This document shows, one piece after another, positions 14,281 through 14,358 of a stretch of DNA of 14,358 bases; the stretch's first letter is position 1, and each line of letters begins with the position of its first letter. A program made the translations under genes and the position numbers. Below the pieces are notes generated by a model. It had not been told where the DNA came from. It worked only from the letters and a program-made list of their open reading frames with translations, and searched no databases. This stretch comes from Chitinophagaceae bacterium (GTDB lineage Bacteria; Bacteroidota; Bacteroidia; Chitinophagales; Chitinophagaceae). The stretch spans positions 1 through 14,358 of the forward strand of contig JAJTCI010000020.1 in assembly GCA_021323155.1 (NCBI GenBank), given 5' to 3'.

Positions 14281-14358
14281 TGATTTTCGGTTAGTCGGGA
14301 GGATCCCGCTTTAAGCGGGACGACCCTCCCGCCCAAGGCGGGATAGTCTAACCGGGCT

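Larger units (their letters stand above)
14020..14358. repeat. 116-bp structured tandem repeat, two full copies plus a partial third
   Basis: Copies start at 14020, 14136 and 14252, each with seven As; the third (107 bp) is cut by the window end, so the array probably continues. Copies differ at only four positions. Each unit contains, in copy-1 coordinates: a hairpin at 14026-14048 read as a terminator on the minus strand; an outer stem CGGTTAG / CTAACCG (14056-14062, 14116-14122); inside it GGGAGG / CCTCCC (14065-14070, 14093-14098) around TCCCGCT-nnn-AGCGGGA (14072-14088); and TCCCGCC-CAA-GGCGGGA (14095-14111). The last hairpin shares bases 14095-14098 with the CCTCCC arm, so the two pairings exclude each other in part. 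The period is not a multiple of three, and no coding frame runs through. It is not a CRISPR, as there are no unique spacers. Function unknown. Confidence 0.95.

Noticed and set aside
14020..14358. CRISPR array
   Set aside because: The whole 116-bp unit repeats with no unique spacers, and no cas genes are near.

Overview
The window looks like chromosomal DNA from a Bacteroidota bacterium, most likely of the Chitinophagaceae type. This is inferred from the gene families (DUF3127, an outer-membrane beta-barrel receptor with a carboxypeptidase-regulatory N-terminus, a 5'-nucleotidase split into two genes), from starts without Shine-Dalgarno sequences, and from a Bacteroidota-type promoter (TTTG, 19 bp, TAnnTTTG) in front of the tRNA. 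No species is claimed.

Layout. 1-597 (+) is the 3' part of an S1/P1-nuclease-like or zinc phospholipase C-like gene. It overlaps tail-to-tail with a leftward pair: a COG2509-type FAD oxidoreductase (580-2184) and a DUF3127 OB-fold-like protein with an SSB-like acidic tail (2219-2593). Going right, 2702-4370 holds a two-gene split 5'-nucleotidase (lipoprotein C-terminal domain, then a twin-arginine metallophosphatase). dnaA follows (4514-5944) behind an AT-rich leader with an inverted repeat, then a strong terminator, tRNA-Ser(GCU) with its own promoter, and a nested-hairpin terminator. A leftward two-component system (OmpR-type regulator 6300-6986, histidine kinase 6983-8356) is divergent from a TonB-receptor-like outer-membrane protein (8643-11042). 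A secreted caspase-family protein with a DUF4384-like C-terminus follows (11252-13231).

The right end (13232-14358) is mostly non-coding. It holds a terminator, two neighbouring 11-bp tandem arrays, a small GIY-YIG nuclease gene that seems frameshifted near its 3' end, and a 116-bp tandem repeat (two full copies plus a third cut by the window end). Each 116-bp unit contains a minus-strand intrinsic terminator and a GC-rich multi-hairpin module. All four positions that vary between copies are in predicted unpaired bases.

How the genes fit together. The split nucleotidase pair probably acts on nucleotides outside the cytoplasm. The kinase/regulator pair may control the divergent outer-membrane protein, since several short dyads lie in the shared intergenic region; that link is inference. 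The rest is ordinary core genome. The least explained element is the 116-bp structured repeat array.
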